Shown here: positions 12,219 to 21,729 of the stretch, piece after piece | Numbering within the stretch: the stretch's first letter is position 1 | How the letters are laid out: the number at the start of each line of letters is the position of its first letter | Source: Sabellastarte sp. h YS-2021 | Taxonomy: Eukaryota; Annelida; Polychaeta; Sabellida; Sabellidae | DNA length: 64,000 bases | Reading direction: 5' to 3' | Assembly: GCA_964017235.1 (NCBI GenBank) | Contig: OZ024935.1 | Span: forward strand, 91,263,207-91,327,206 | The notes under the pieces: generated by a model | Seen by the model: only the letters and a program-made list of their open reading frames with translations | What the model was told of the DNA's origin: nothing | Database searches by the model: none | Made by a program: the position numbers and the translations under genes

Positions 12219-13325
12219 ATGCCACAGAAAAAGTGGTGTAACAAATGTGCAGACAGGCACTTCCCCCCTACGGGAAAGAAATGTATTAAAGGCAGTGATG
12301 AAATCAGTATTACACAGAGTGTACATGATACGGATGCATTCTCAGCAACTTCAGATCATGATGTCCAGACCCCACCACAAAGCAAGAAGAAGGTCGTGGT
12401 GAGCAAACAAAAGAAGGCAGTCAAGACGACGCAAGTGGAAGGGCAGCAGGAGGTGCAGATGAAAATATTGGAGCAACTGCAGAGAGTGAATGATAGACTG
12501 GACGCGATGGAGGACAAGGTGGAAGAAGTGGTACAGTCACAACCAAGGGACAGAAGAAAGTTAAGTAAAAAACATTTCAGTAAAAATTTGTCACATGTTA
12601 GTAGTGAAAGTAGTGATGTATCGGATGAATCAGACAGTGACACTTCATTGCCAGGTTTAGAAACATTACATAAATCTGAAAAGTTGCAAAAGCAAGTTGA
12701 TAGTCGATTGAGACAACTAAGAAAAGCAAGCCAAAAAACAGGTAAAGATGAAAGTGAAAAGTTTAAGTCTAAACGTGGGGGTGGGGTTGAAGTATTGGTG
12801 AAGAATAAGGTGGCTTGGCCGCACGAAGCTATACTAAGTGGTGCCAATCGAACGCGAGTCATGTACGATTAGCTAAATATCACCCAATGGGTACAAGGGT
12901 TCTGCAGGAACATAATGGACGAGAATGATGAGCAAACACGATATCACATGATTCAATATATGTCAGAGTTGATGGAAGACGCTACGGACTTCACCTGGCA
13001 AGGGGCCAAAGCGGCCCATGCGGTTCTTTTATGCGAATTTGAGAGGGGTACGGTTTCGTGGCAAGACACTAACAGAATCGAACTCATACGCAGGGCACAT
13101 GCTCAGAAGCACCACACAAGCGCAAAAGGCACTTCCAAAACTGAGTTTAATAAAAAACCTTGGTTCTGTCGGTTCTATCAAAATGGTACGTGTCAATATC
13201 AAAAGGACCATGAGTACAACGGAAAATTGCAAAAGCATAAATGTGCTTTTTGTTTGTCCCAAGGAAAGACATTAGGTCACCCTGAGAAGGAGTGTTTGGT
13301 TAAAAAAGGTTCAAAAAACGAGTAA
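12219..13325 (+). pseudogene. Gag of a PAT/Ngaro-like (DIRS-order) retroelement, one internal stop
   Basis: The frame starts MPQKKWCNKCADRH and is open to 13325 except for a single TAG at 12870-12872. The reading frame is the same on both sides. The N-terminal C-x2-C-x4-H-x6-C cluster matches the gag at 35635 (CSGCGGQHKRPVGVKC). A predicted coiled coil follows (about residues 85-110), then a Ser/Asp-rich linker, and then the conserved block VAWPHEAILSGANRTRVMYD. After the stop come QWVQGFC, YMSELMEDA and AAHAVLLCEFERG. The C-terminal zinc-binding pattern is CRFYQNGTC, H, H-x-C-x2-C, H and C. The likely role is a nucleocapsid-type structural protein. The block corresponding to YDSLSTFQWVSGF in the 36-kb copy shows that the TAG replaced one sense codon. 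The pol ORF follows directly. Confidence 0.85.
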
Positions 13326-13359
13326 ACAGCTGCCATCTGCAAAACAGCAGAGGCAGCTG
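13313..13359 (+). promoter_or_regulatory. Candidate -1 ribosomal frameshift signal (slippery site plus hairpin)
   Basis: The gag frame reads TCA AAA AAC, a canonical A_AAA_AAC heptamer (13313-13319). Seven bases later a stem begins: CAGCTGCC-A-TCTGC pairs with GCAGA-GGCAGCTG (13327-13340 with 13347-13359), 13 base pairs with one bulged A and a six-base loop. The gag stop TAA lies between heptamer and stem. The -1 frame is open from this point into pol and is closed by a TAA 15-18 bases upstream of the heptamer. That is the expected layout for programmed frameshifting. Confidence 0.65.
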
Positions 13360-13960
13360 GTGTAGAGAAAAAAATAGTGATATCAGAAAACACAAGTTGG
13401 TTTCAAATGTTGTAAGTACAGACGATTCAAGTCAACTTGCATATTATACCAGTACCAATACTGTAGTCAAAGGTGATTCAAATAAACGGTTTCACTCAAG
13501 GGTGGTCTACAACAAAGGTGTAAATAAAAAAGTTATCAAGGGTTTGTTAGTACGACCATTAGACCAAGCTATTGCAGTATTTCGTGAAACAAACGCAAAG
13601 GTGGCAAGGTCGTATGCAGACGTAGTTAAAAATGGTGTTTGTTGTGTGCAGAAGATCTCAGAGAATGAACCCATAGTTATTAGTGGCACAGGCCATAGTG
13701 GAAATAGTAACAGCAAAAAAATGAAACAGGTCATCACTGCGCAGTCACAAAGTACGACCCGTGATGCACAAGACAAGGTCGTAAAGGAATTACAAAATTC
13801 CAAAACATTACTGTATGATGTCAATGAACATAAAGGGGACAAATTCATTAACTCAATACTGTTTGGCAATCAAAAAATCAAAATACCAGACAAGGGCCAA
13901 GAATGCCTTGGTTATTTAAAATGCAAAGAACAATCGGACTTTGACGACAGTATTGTATAA
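13320..13960 (+). pseudogene. Pol N-terminal spacer region of the 12-kb retroelement, truncated before RT
   Basis: It lies in the -1 frame relative to gag and is open from the gag end to a TAA at 13958-13960. It corresponds in place to the 36572-37400 spacer of the intact element, with no enzymatic motif of its own. It is Lys/Ser/Asn-rich, with segments such as KVARSYADVVKNGVCCVQ and KVVKELQNSKTLLYDV. The reading ends SDFDDSIV and no RT follows on this strand, so the element is 3'-truncated. About 480 bp downstream begins the 3' end of a different, minus-strand element. Confidence 0.6.
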
Positions 13961-14439
13961 TATACTTCAGTTGCAGGAGGTGAACACGGTAGAAGAAAGA
14001 CACTGACATATATTTTAACCATTATAGTTTGGAGTTTTATTTAAAACGACATTGATATAAACAAGTGTGAGTACATATATATTAGTTTAACACAATTAGT
14101 CTTGTTATACACCAAGTTACTACCATTACAGTTATCTGAATTGCTTCTATAGAGATTTTCAAAGAACTTCTCATTACAAGTATCAGTTACAGTCTAGTTA
14201 AGCAACTCTTTGACAACTACTACCACTATGTTAAGAATTCTACAATATGTACACAGATTTGTAGCTTGTGATAAAGCGTTCAAGCCTGAAGACACTGCCA
14301 TAGAAGTTAAAAATAATTAATACATAATTGCAGTGTATGTTTGGATTTAATTCCTATCATATGAAGAATGTTACCAAACTGTAAGTAAAAATGAAATAAA
14401 ATTGCCAAACTCCAAACGTTTATGTAGTTAAAAGCAAGC
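13961..14439. other. Non-coding stretch between two tail-to-tail retroelement remnants
   Basis: AT-rich, no protein pattern. It should contain the 3' non-coding region of the minus-strand element ending near 14440. No terminal repeats could be matched to its other end near 21.3 kb. Confidence 0.35.
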
Positions 14440-14739
14440 GTTGAAATGTAGTGGGGACAGTACTAGCCGAGGAATGAGTGGAGCTGAGATATGCCCAAAT
14501 AGCTTCGGATCTCCAGTTACCATGCTGTTATATCTTTGCAAGATCAATGTCATTGTCAAAAGCTAGCGAGGCGCCACTGCGCCTGAAGGCATGAAAGGTG
14601 TAGGTTGCAGGGTTCCAACCCAAACTTCTACCAACCACTTTTAGAAAAGATCTAACCTTAGGTGCTGTTAATACCTGCCGACCATTCTTAGTCATAATTT
14701 GAAATAAAGGTTTTTGCTTTCCCTGTGGAATATGAATGA
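14440..14739 (-). pseudogene. Tyrosine recombinase, C-terminal catalytic half
   Basis: The minus strand translates to the C-terminal half of a DIRS-type recombinase. It contains TFHAFRRSGASLAF (the H-x-x-R catalytic pair), then QHGNWRSEAIWAYLSS with the second His and the Tyr nucleophile. It aligns with FHAFRRSGASFAF and SHGTWTSECVWKY in the 39-kb recombinase. A TAA stop interrupts just before QHGNW. The matching N-terminal half lies at 16803-17345, beyond the foldback insertion. The two halves are out of frame by one base even when the insertion is ignored. Confidence 0.8.
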
Positions 14740-16802
14740 GGGTACCTACCGTTAATTTCTTTACCTAATACTATTTTCTAAAATTTAAAAGGGAAAACTA
14801 CCTAAAACCATTGTATGCTTGCAATTTGATGAATTAATAATAAGTAAAATGCAATTTTCATGAATTTTAACTTGCAACTGAAAACTTTGAAAACTACAGT
14901 TTACCCTTTAAACTTTCGACTTTGAAAAAACAGTTAATGTGTAATTGATAAAAAAGCAAAACAGTTGAAATTTTTCAGTGGTACCATCTGTTAATCTATT
15001 GTCTTTAAAATGATTTAATGTGTAGTGAACCAGTCAATCAAGGTATATACAGTTCACTACTTTAACTATTTATATATATAAAGAAACACAAAACAGTAAA
15101 GCACCCACTTCCGTTTTACTGTTTTACTGTTTTATGGTTTTGGAATACAGAGCTCTTCCTATTTACATTTTGACTTGATCTAGCTAGAAAAACTGTATAA
15201 GTGTAAAGATTCAAAACAGAAAACAGGCCTTTTTCTTTAGACTGTTTATGGTATATTTTAGATATTTATACTTTTTTAAAGCCAATCAAATAAAAATCAT
15301 TTCCTTGGTAACCACAGTGGTCTTGATTGTGACGTCACAATGCTAAATTTAAAAGTATTATTGGGTTTTAAAGATTTTATATTGGCATATAATTTTGAAG
15401 GAATTGATTAAAATTTGGTAAGTGGATGAAACAAAGTATGATGAGTACATCTACTTTATGGTGACCTTAAACTCCAGCCAATAAGTTATTATAGCAACTT
15501 TAAGGTTACCATTTACAGGGCCTAAAATAAAAAACCCAGTGAATTTCACTGGTACATGTTCCCTTATTAACACCAGATGAAAAAACCTACACAAACAGGA
15601 GCTTGTCCTTGACATATAATTCATAGGACTTACAAATGTCTATGTGTAGGATTTCATAGATATCTACATTTTGAGACTTTTATTTATTGTTTCATTGATG
15701 TATTTTAGTTTCCTTATACTTTGCAAGTTATACGCCTAGTATTAATTAAAATTTCCCAGTACTCAATTGGTACAAGAGCTACTGATCCACAATTTGTACA
15801 GAACACTATTCTTTAAAAGGTACCAGAATAAATTATTTTATGAAAACATTTATTTCAAAATATTTAGTTGCATGCAAAACATTACTTTAAGTAGTATTTT
15901 TACCTTAAATTAATTTCTACAAAAAATAGTATGGGGGTCTCTCTCTGAGACTATTCACGGCCATGAATGAATTGAATCTGTCAAGTCCCTTCTGCTTGAA
16001 TGACCCTTGATTTTGATAACCTTAAAGTCATTTATAAGTTGCTATTGTTCAGATTTAAGGCCACCTTACATTATACAGCTTCACGGTGCAAATATCACCC
16101 ATATACCAATAATTATAACTGAAACTCACCAAGCCATTTTATTATTTTTGGCCCTGCAAGTGGTAACCTTGAAGTTGCTATGGCAGACTTATTGCCAGGA
16201 GTTTAAGGTCACCATAAAGCAGAAATACTCCCCATACTTTGTGTCATCCACTTACCAAATGTTAATACACCAAGCAGCAATATAAATTCTTAAAAGCACA
16301 TTCATATTTTTAATTCTGTATTGTGACGTCACAATCAAGACTACTGTGGCCTTCACTAAAGAGCTCTGGGAAAGTTAAAACTGTCAAACAGTAAAACAGT
16401 AAAATGGAAGTAGGTGCTTTACCGTTTTGTGTTTCTCTGTAAATGTACATGGGTAAAGTAGTGAATGGTATGTACCTTGATTGATCAGCCCTCTATTTAC
16501 TGGCATGAATCAATTTAAATATGTGTTACTATTTCTTAAAACATTCAAAGAGTAAACAGAAAAAGGGGAATTGACTGTTTGTAAAAAGTTCTGAAAATGG
16601 AATGGTTTTCATATTAACAGTAGGTACCTTGTGAGAGGGTTTTAAACCTACTGTTTTGTACTTTTCCATATTCATCACCCTCAAATTGATTACAAGCGTG
16701 TTTCAGTTTATTCAAACTAAAACAGTAAAAGGGTAACAAACTGTTTACTGTTTCAATCAGAATAAAAAGAGATATAGGTAAAGAAATTAACGGTAGGTAC
16801 CC
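14740..16802. mobile_element. Foldback-type DNA transposon with long inverted arms, inserted in a recombinase gene
   Basis: The 2063-bp insert begins GGGTACCTACCGTTAATTTC and ends with the exact reverse complement; the first 28 bases match perfectly. Target duplication is TGA (14737-14739 and 16803-16805). Beyond the tips, long stretches remain inversely related across a centre near 15770: the AAACACAAAACAGTAAAGCA block (about 15085 against 16430), GATTGTGACGTCACAAT (15330 against 16320) and TATGGTGACCTTAAACTCC (15460 against 16210). The arms are therefore at least 650 bp each. There is no transposase, so it is non-autonomous. GGG...CCC tips with a 3-bp duplication would fit the PIF/Harbinger group, but the target is TGA rather than TWA, so the superfamily is uncertain. 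Confidence 0.85.
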
Positions 16803-17345
16803 TGATTAATATGGTTAATCAACGATTTCAAAGCTTTAATTGGACATATTTCCAGTGTAGTTAAAGATGGTAGTTGAACCACCTGGACTTTACCAGAGTC
16901 TTGCATACTTTTACTGCATGTAATTATGATATGAGCACCAGGCTTTGCCCATATCACATCATTTTGAATTGGGAACCTTGTCTTATCAAACGTATGCAAA
17001 GTACTAGGTACTAAAGTTGACAATCGAAAAAACAAATGTATCTTCCTGGTTGTCAAAGGCACAGTTGACCAATTAAACATTGCAAAGAAATGTCTTAAAA
17101 TTGACAGATGGTTTCTCAGTGAACAGTTCTTAAGTCCATTTTGTGACAAATATTCAAGATAAGATAATATGACACCTTCAGTAAAAGGTCTTGTTAAGTT
17201 CATGTACACAATAAAGGCTAGAAATTGCTTGAACGCCATGATGTAACTAGCAGAAGTCCTTGGTCTGAGAGCTGCAGCAATTCTATTGGTAGCTTGATGT
17301 CGCAGTATGTTGACCAGAGGCTTGTCTGCAAATATAAAGTGAGCA
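16803..17345 (-). pseudogene. Tyrosine recombinase, N-terminal half
   Basis: The frame is open from about 17345 to the foldback insertion at 16803. It shows the DIRS recombinase N-terminal pattern AAALRPRTSASYIMAFKQFL (39-kb copy: GTQRSYESMFRLFIAF), the SAM-like helices YLEYLSQNGLKNCSLRNHLS, and the start of the catalytic domain, FFRLSTLVPSTLHTF with its first catalytic Arg region and ICPIKALKSLI at the break. It continues into the catalytic half at 14440-14739 once the insertion is discounted, apart from a one-base frame change. Confidence 0.8.
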
Positions 17346-17391
17346 AAGCAGCAAATTGTTCATGATACACAGTTGGGCCCTAGCCGAACAT

Positions 17392-19245
17392 CTAAATTTT
17401 AAAATCAGGCCATAACATATCACTGGGGGCATTTTCCCAAATACAACTTTTTAAATATTTAACTTCAGTACTATTATAATTCTTATACACATGCCATCTT
17501 GACAACATATCGGCTTTAACATTATCTGCACCATAAATATGTTTTACTGTAATATCGAGATTATATACAGCTGACAGCCACCATAGTGTTCTGCAACAAG
17601 CCATTAACCAGTTGTCTCTAATTTTACCAGACTGACACGCTGCGACCACGGCCATATTATCACACCAGATGTTAACTTTACTGTTTTTCCACTGGCTACC
17701 CCATAATTTACAGGCCATAACCACATTAGCTGCCTCTAATTGGACTATAGATGTTAAATCTTTTAAAACTTGTGGGATTTCACACGAATATACTTTATTT
17801 TCGTATATTCCTCCAGTACATTGGAGAGATGCATCAACAAAAACATTAAATATTTTAACATCTCTCTGATGTATTTCGACTGAACCACTAAACTTATCCA
17901 AAAATTTGTGAAACCACCTAACGTCCTGAAAAAAGTAATCAGGTAGTTTAATGCAACCTTGTACTGGTGTATTTCTCAATACTTTCAACATTCTATTTAT
18001 AAATAAACGACAAGGCTTAACACACCTGTGAATCGCAATTAGTTTCCCAATATAACTCTGTAACTGTCTACGGTTTGCAGTCAATTTTTGCAACCAATGA
18101 CCTGTTAAATGCTTTATTTCTTGTAATTTTTTATTAGGTATAGATAGGAAGCCATTTTTGGCATCAATTTGTATTCCTAAGCAGGTTATGACCGAGCTAG
18201 GTGCTTCTACTTTATTTTTATTCACAGGAAGACCTACTTGATCCAGTAAATTTAATAATGAATTAAAATGACCTTCAGCTTGATTTACGTTGGAGATACC
18301 AATGTAATCATCCAAATAATTCATTAACCATATTTTTTGTCGACGTAAGGTGTGGGTTATGACGTCAGTACATAATTGGCACGCCACGGCACCATTTTTA
18401 AATCCAAAAGCTAAAGCTACGTCTATATAAGTATTCCCTTGCCATTTTAAGCCCAATAATGGGTAGTCTGAAGGATCTATATGTAAGTTCCTGAATGCCC
18501 TTTGCAAATCCACTTTAAAAAGTAAAGCACTAGGGCCCATACTTCGGATTTTTTCAACCACTAGATCTATGGTTGGATATTTTAAAGTAAAGAAAATTTC
18601 GTCAAACAAATTACCTGGAACATAACTGTTAACCCCCTGGCCAATGGGCCAGGACAAATCTACAATCACTCTAATACTACCATCAGGCTTGTCCCTGGCC
18701 ATTTTTGGAGAGTAATGAGTTTTTGTAAATGGAGACTTATCCATAGGGCCAACCATTGCTAGTTCTTTGACCTCTGTGCTAAAATATTTATTAACCCCCT
18801 TGGGATTTTTTATAGCTGACATATGATTGGTTACATTTTCATTATATATAAAATTTCCATGATCAACATTAAGGTGAAAGCCATACTGAAGATAATCCCC
18901 GATAATCTGTAAGTCATAATCTTTTAGAATGTATCTCCACATATCTATTTTTAAACCTGATATTACAGGAATTCGAGCCCCCTTATAGTTAGGGACATTA
19001 TAACCTTTCACTGCATGATGAACTTTTGCCAAGCCTTCTTTACTCAATGTATACTGAAAGTTTGTAGGTGCTTGGAGTGACCATTGAATATTTGCACTAT
19101 TTGGCATAAACCCAAACTCCCTTGTAATTTCACACTGGACTTTGCTACCCATGACCTCGCTAACAGTGTTTCTAACTCGTTTTAAAGTGTTAACACTATT
19201 ATCACTGTGGTTACTACTACAATACCTCCCCCCAAGTAAGTATTG
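17392..19245 (-). CDS. Reverse transcriptase-RNase H polyprotein of a DIRS-order element
   Basis: The first Met is at 19152 (586 aa), but the frame is open from about 19245 and probably continues the upstream Cys-rich ORF. RT motifs in order (residues from Met 19152): VRELAM-like entry region, KPDGSIRVIVDLSWP, LFKVDLQRAFRNL, FGFKNGAV and NYLDD at about 278-282, the catalytic Asp pair. RNase H follows: VFVDAS, the Glu in QLEAANV, WCDN and NVKADMLSRW, giving all four acidic positions. No methyltransferase or protease was seen. The role is cDNA synthesis of the retroelement. The ORF is itself intact, although gag and recombinase are broken. It sits between the Cys-rich ORF and the recombinase. 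Confidence 0.85.
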   Translation of the reverse strand, partial: QYLLGGRYCSSNHSDNSVNTLKRVRNTVSEVMGSKVQCEITREFGFMPNSANIQWSLQAPTNFQYTLSKEGLAKVHHAVKGYNVPNYKGARIPVISGLKIDMWRYILKDYDLQIIGDYLQYGFHLNVDHGNFIYNENVTNHMSAIKNPKGVNKYFSTEVKELAMVGPMDKSPFTKTHYSPKMARDKPDGSIRVIVDLSWPIGQGVNSYVPGNLFDEIFFTLKYPTIDLVVEKIRSMGPSALLFKVDLQRAFRNLHIDPSDYPLLGLKWQGNTYIDVALAFGFKNGAVACQLCTDVITHTLRRQKIWLMNYLDDYIGISNVNQAEGHFNSLLNLLDQVGLPVNKNKVEAPSSVITCLGIQIDAKNGFLSIPNKKLQEIKHLTGHWLQKLTANRRQLQSYIGKLIAIHRCVKPCRLFINRMLKVLRNTPVQGCIKLPDYFFQDVRWFHKFLDKFSGSVEIHQRDVKIFNVFVDASLQCTGGIYENKVYSCEIPQVLKDLTSIVQLEAANVVMACKLWGSQWKNSKVNIWCDNMAVVAACQSGKIRDNWLMACCRTLWWLSAVYNLDITVKHIYGADNVKADMLSRWHVYKNYNSTEVKYLKSCIWENAPSDMLWPDFKI

Positions 19246-20122
19246 TTAACAAGTTGGCTAAAACTATCATCACTTACACAGTTACCACTTAAGATGCTAA
19301 AATACTTAAAACTACTGTTTCCTTGACTAGTATAGTTGTGAGGGTGAAAGTCGAGGTCGGTTAGATCCACATACTGATCTAGGTAAGCTTTTACATATCT
19401 TTCGTTACAAGAGTCTATATAATCACTATTTTCCCCATAATATGAGGTATTTGTAGTTTGAATTGAACCAACAACTCTGCAGGTGCTACCAGCAAGTGTC
19501 GTGTTAGTACATATGTGTGATGCATGATCAAGAATACCAAGGTGTGTGTTGACATTTCTAGCACCTACCTGGCACCTATATGCAGCTTGCTTTATAATGC
19601 AAGTATTCGATATGTTAGTAAGCCAATACGTATCGCCTGCAGAGCAGCCAGCACCATCAAATTCATTGGATAATATAAACCTAAGGCCATTTCTTTCAAT
19701 TGTCTTATAAACAATACTATTTATATCACTGTATAGTCCCAGATATACATTCACTTTACTGCAAACTTTACATTCTTCTAAAACATGACACGAGAAACTA
19801 CCCGCATGATATATGTGACATTTAAAGCTATCATAGATATCCACTTGCATATCTTTGATAGAACATGGATAGCCGTAGTTGGCTGTAACATGGCATGAAC
19901 CTAGAGTATCAGGGCAAGAGCAGGCCCTACTGTAAATGAATAACTTAGCAATATTACTATGATTTATATATTCAATACTTTCATTACTAAACCAACTTTT
20001 ACCGTATATATCTTCGACATTACAAGTGTCAGTAACTTGGTTATCAACATATATATTAGGTAGAAAGTTAACTGTATCAAACTCGCTGCTCAGTTTGCCT
20101 TGGTTTGGTGGATTCAGTCTTT
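19182..20122 (-). CDS. Cys-rich spacer ORF between gag and RT of a DIRS-order element
   Basis: Open for about 313 codons from just after a TAA near 20125 to TAA at 19182. It overlaps the gag end by about 45 bases in the +1 frame. Its composition is unlike the other elements' spacers: 16 Cys, about eight N-x-S/T sequons (NES, NHS, NIS, NTT, NTS, NYT, NSS, NNT) and a hydrophobic C-terminus GGGIVVVTTVIIVLTL. No signal peptide is visible. RT follows in the -1 frame, and the switch can be made at TTG GGG GGA (a G6 run). Either the run has lost one G and this is simply the N-terminal part of pol, or it is a frameshift site. In either case the hydrophobic tail may be an out-of-frame artefact. No family is recognised. 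Confidence 0.6.
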
Positions 20123-21240
20123 ACACTACCACTAGCGTTTTTCATTCTCATACATTTGCTTGCAGGGTGATCATATTTTCTTTGGGTTTCTTTTATGCAA
20201 TAAGAACAGTAATGCTGGTACAGTACGTTATTTGAAACGTGTTCGTTCTCAAACTTGCATTGGCCTTTATTATAATGCACACAGAGTAGACTTTGAAGCC
20301 CTGTAGTTGTGGGTTTGTGACTTTGCAATATGCGCTGAGTATGCCTACATTTGATTTTCTCTACCAGATCTATCTGTGACCATGATACCTTGCCTCGCTC
20401 CATTTCCTGGAGGACAACAGCATGGGCTCGACGAGCCATGTTTGGGGACAATTCGATAGCATCCTGCATTAATAAAGTAAAATATAACATCATATTCTCA
20501 CGAATCTTATTGTCATTTTGATCAAGAATGCAATACATAAATCCCTGGACCCACTGTTCCATATTCATCTCATCGTATGTAGGTTGTTTTGTACCTATCA
20601 CTGTGCAAAAATCTTGAGGCCAGCAAATCTGAGTTTTAACACGAGCTACCCCAGTTCTAAATCGACCTGACTTTAAAACAGTATTCGGCTTACCAGAGAA
20701 TTCGCTTCTAGATGCGTTGTGGTACTCTTGCAGTCGTCTGTCGACCTCTGCTGTATCTTGGAGTTCGTCTTTAACTCTTAAAGGTCAAAGTTGGGGTTTT
20801 ACGTCCCGTTCAACAGCCAGGGTCATATTGGGACAGGTCCTCAGAATTGCCACTTGTGGGACTCGAACCCACAGAGGTGACAGCCTATGATTAGATGCCA
20901 AACTTGCTAACCACTAGGCCACTGAGGACCTCTTTAACTCTTAAAAAGATGGCAGTTTCTCTGGTTGATCAGTAGCTTTCTTAGGTGAACTGTGTGCAGA
21001 AGGTAATGCGGAGATGTTGGCAATGCTAACACGTTCTTCCTGCTTCTGTAAGCGCGCATCTTGATCTTGAACTTTTGCATCTAGACCTTTCACAACATCT
21101 AGCAGCATGTCCAATTTTTGACTAATAGAATTGTCTTTCAGCTGCGAGCTTGTATTACCTTCTATTAAAACACTTTCTTGTCCTGTACTCTTATTACTAC
21201 CCTTCTTTGAATTATTTTTCTTTTTCTCTTTAGTCGCCAT
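20077..21240 (-). pseudogene. Gag of the minus-strand DIRS-order element, split by a SINE
   Basis: The N-terminal part starts at ATG 21240 (MATKEKKKNNSKKGSNK), with a Lys-rich head and a predicted coiled coil (KLDMLLDVVKGLDAKVQDQD). The C-terminal part (about 20781-20077) contains VDRRLQEYHNAS, the block VKTQICWPQDF, MEQWVQGF, ARRAHAVVLQEMERGKVSW and a zinc pattern C-x5-NKGQC, H, HYCSYC and HPASKC. The order matches the 36-kb gag, but here the N-terminal Cys cluster is absent. SINE 20783-20930 interrupts it. At the insertion point a run of five T also puts the two halves one base out of frame, giving a TAA. Confidence 0.8.
20768..20945 (-). mobile_element. SINE family C in gag, with 15-bp target duplication
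   Basis: Sense is minus. The tRNA-like head has A-box region TGGCCTAGTGGTTAGC and B-box GGTTCGAGTCC. The tail reads TATGACCCTGGCTGTTGAAC, then GGGACGTAAAACCCCAA. The body is 20930-20783. Direct repeats TCTTTAACTCTTAAA lie at 20768-20782 and 20931-20945. The tail resembles that of family A (GTTGAAAGCGACGTAAAACCCC), but the head differs. Confidence 0.9.
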
Positions 21241-21729
21241 TGCATAAAAACGCTATGAAATACTACGGACTGCACAAGCTAATATTTCTCAAACCACCAT
21301 GTGTACAGACAATAATAATAACAAGCATTTATATGACTCTCGACTTTCAACCCCACAACTGAAGCCACGCTGTTTTACACTAGTTTATAAAGACGAATTG
21401 GCGGGAGAATGTCTGGTTTACAGAGTAACTCGTCCTAGCCAGTACACGCATTTGCATATTTAACCCAAATATACGACAGTGAAGGACGGTAAAGCAAAGT
21501 TCCAGTTATACGATCTCTCACCCCTTCAACTGACCGTGTCTGCTACTGTGTACGCATTCTTATAAAAAATTGGGATTTACAAATGTGTGATTATCAACTG
21601 AAATAAATTCATAACTGTGTCAAAATTAACATCATTATTATTCAAATATTAAATAGACAGGCCTTCTTTGGAGAATTTCAATGTCTATGAGAAAAGATAG
21701 AGTTACATCGAACATATATTTCTAGTTAG
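21241..21729. other. 5' region of the minus-strand element and flank
   Basis: It lies immediately upstream of gag ATG 21240 on the minus strand. It should contain the promoter and terminal repeat of that element, but no repeat partner was detected. Confidence 0.35.

Larger units (their letters stand above)
14440..21240 (-). mobile_element. DIRS-order retroelement, minus strand, disrupted by a SINE and a foldback transposon
   Basis: Reading right to left the order is gag (21240-20077), Cys-rich spacer ORF (20122-19182), RT-RNase H (19245-17392) and tyrosine recombinase (17345-16803, continued at 14739-14440). The order matches the complete element at 35-43 kb, but the proteins are clearly different in sequence, so it is another family. 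Limits are set by recognisable coding sequence; outer repeats were not found. A SINE with 15-bp target duplication sits in gag and a 2063-bp inverted-repeat element sits in the recombinase. Indels also break gag, the spacer/pol junction and the recombinase. Confidence 0.8.

Noticed and set aside
12356-12862. 168-codon minus-strand frame
   Set aside because: Antisense shadow of the gag coding sequence, Ser/Leu/Cys-rich because of the Lys/Glu/Ser-rich gag.
13507-13869. 120-codon minus-strand frame
   Set aside because: Antisense shadow of the pol spacer.
19182-19230. Transmembrane or GPI-type tail of the Cys-rich ORF
   Set aside because: It lies exactly where the frame must change to enter RT, so it is likely translated out of frame. 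Not claimed as a membrane protein.
20077-20130. Slippery site at the gag end of the minus-strand element
   Set aside because: Only G_AAA_AAC and a weak 6-bp stem were found, and the downstream ORF is in +1. Not comparable to the other two signals.
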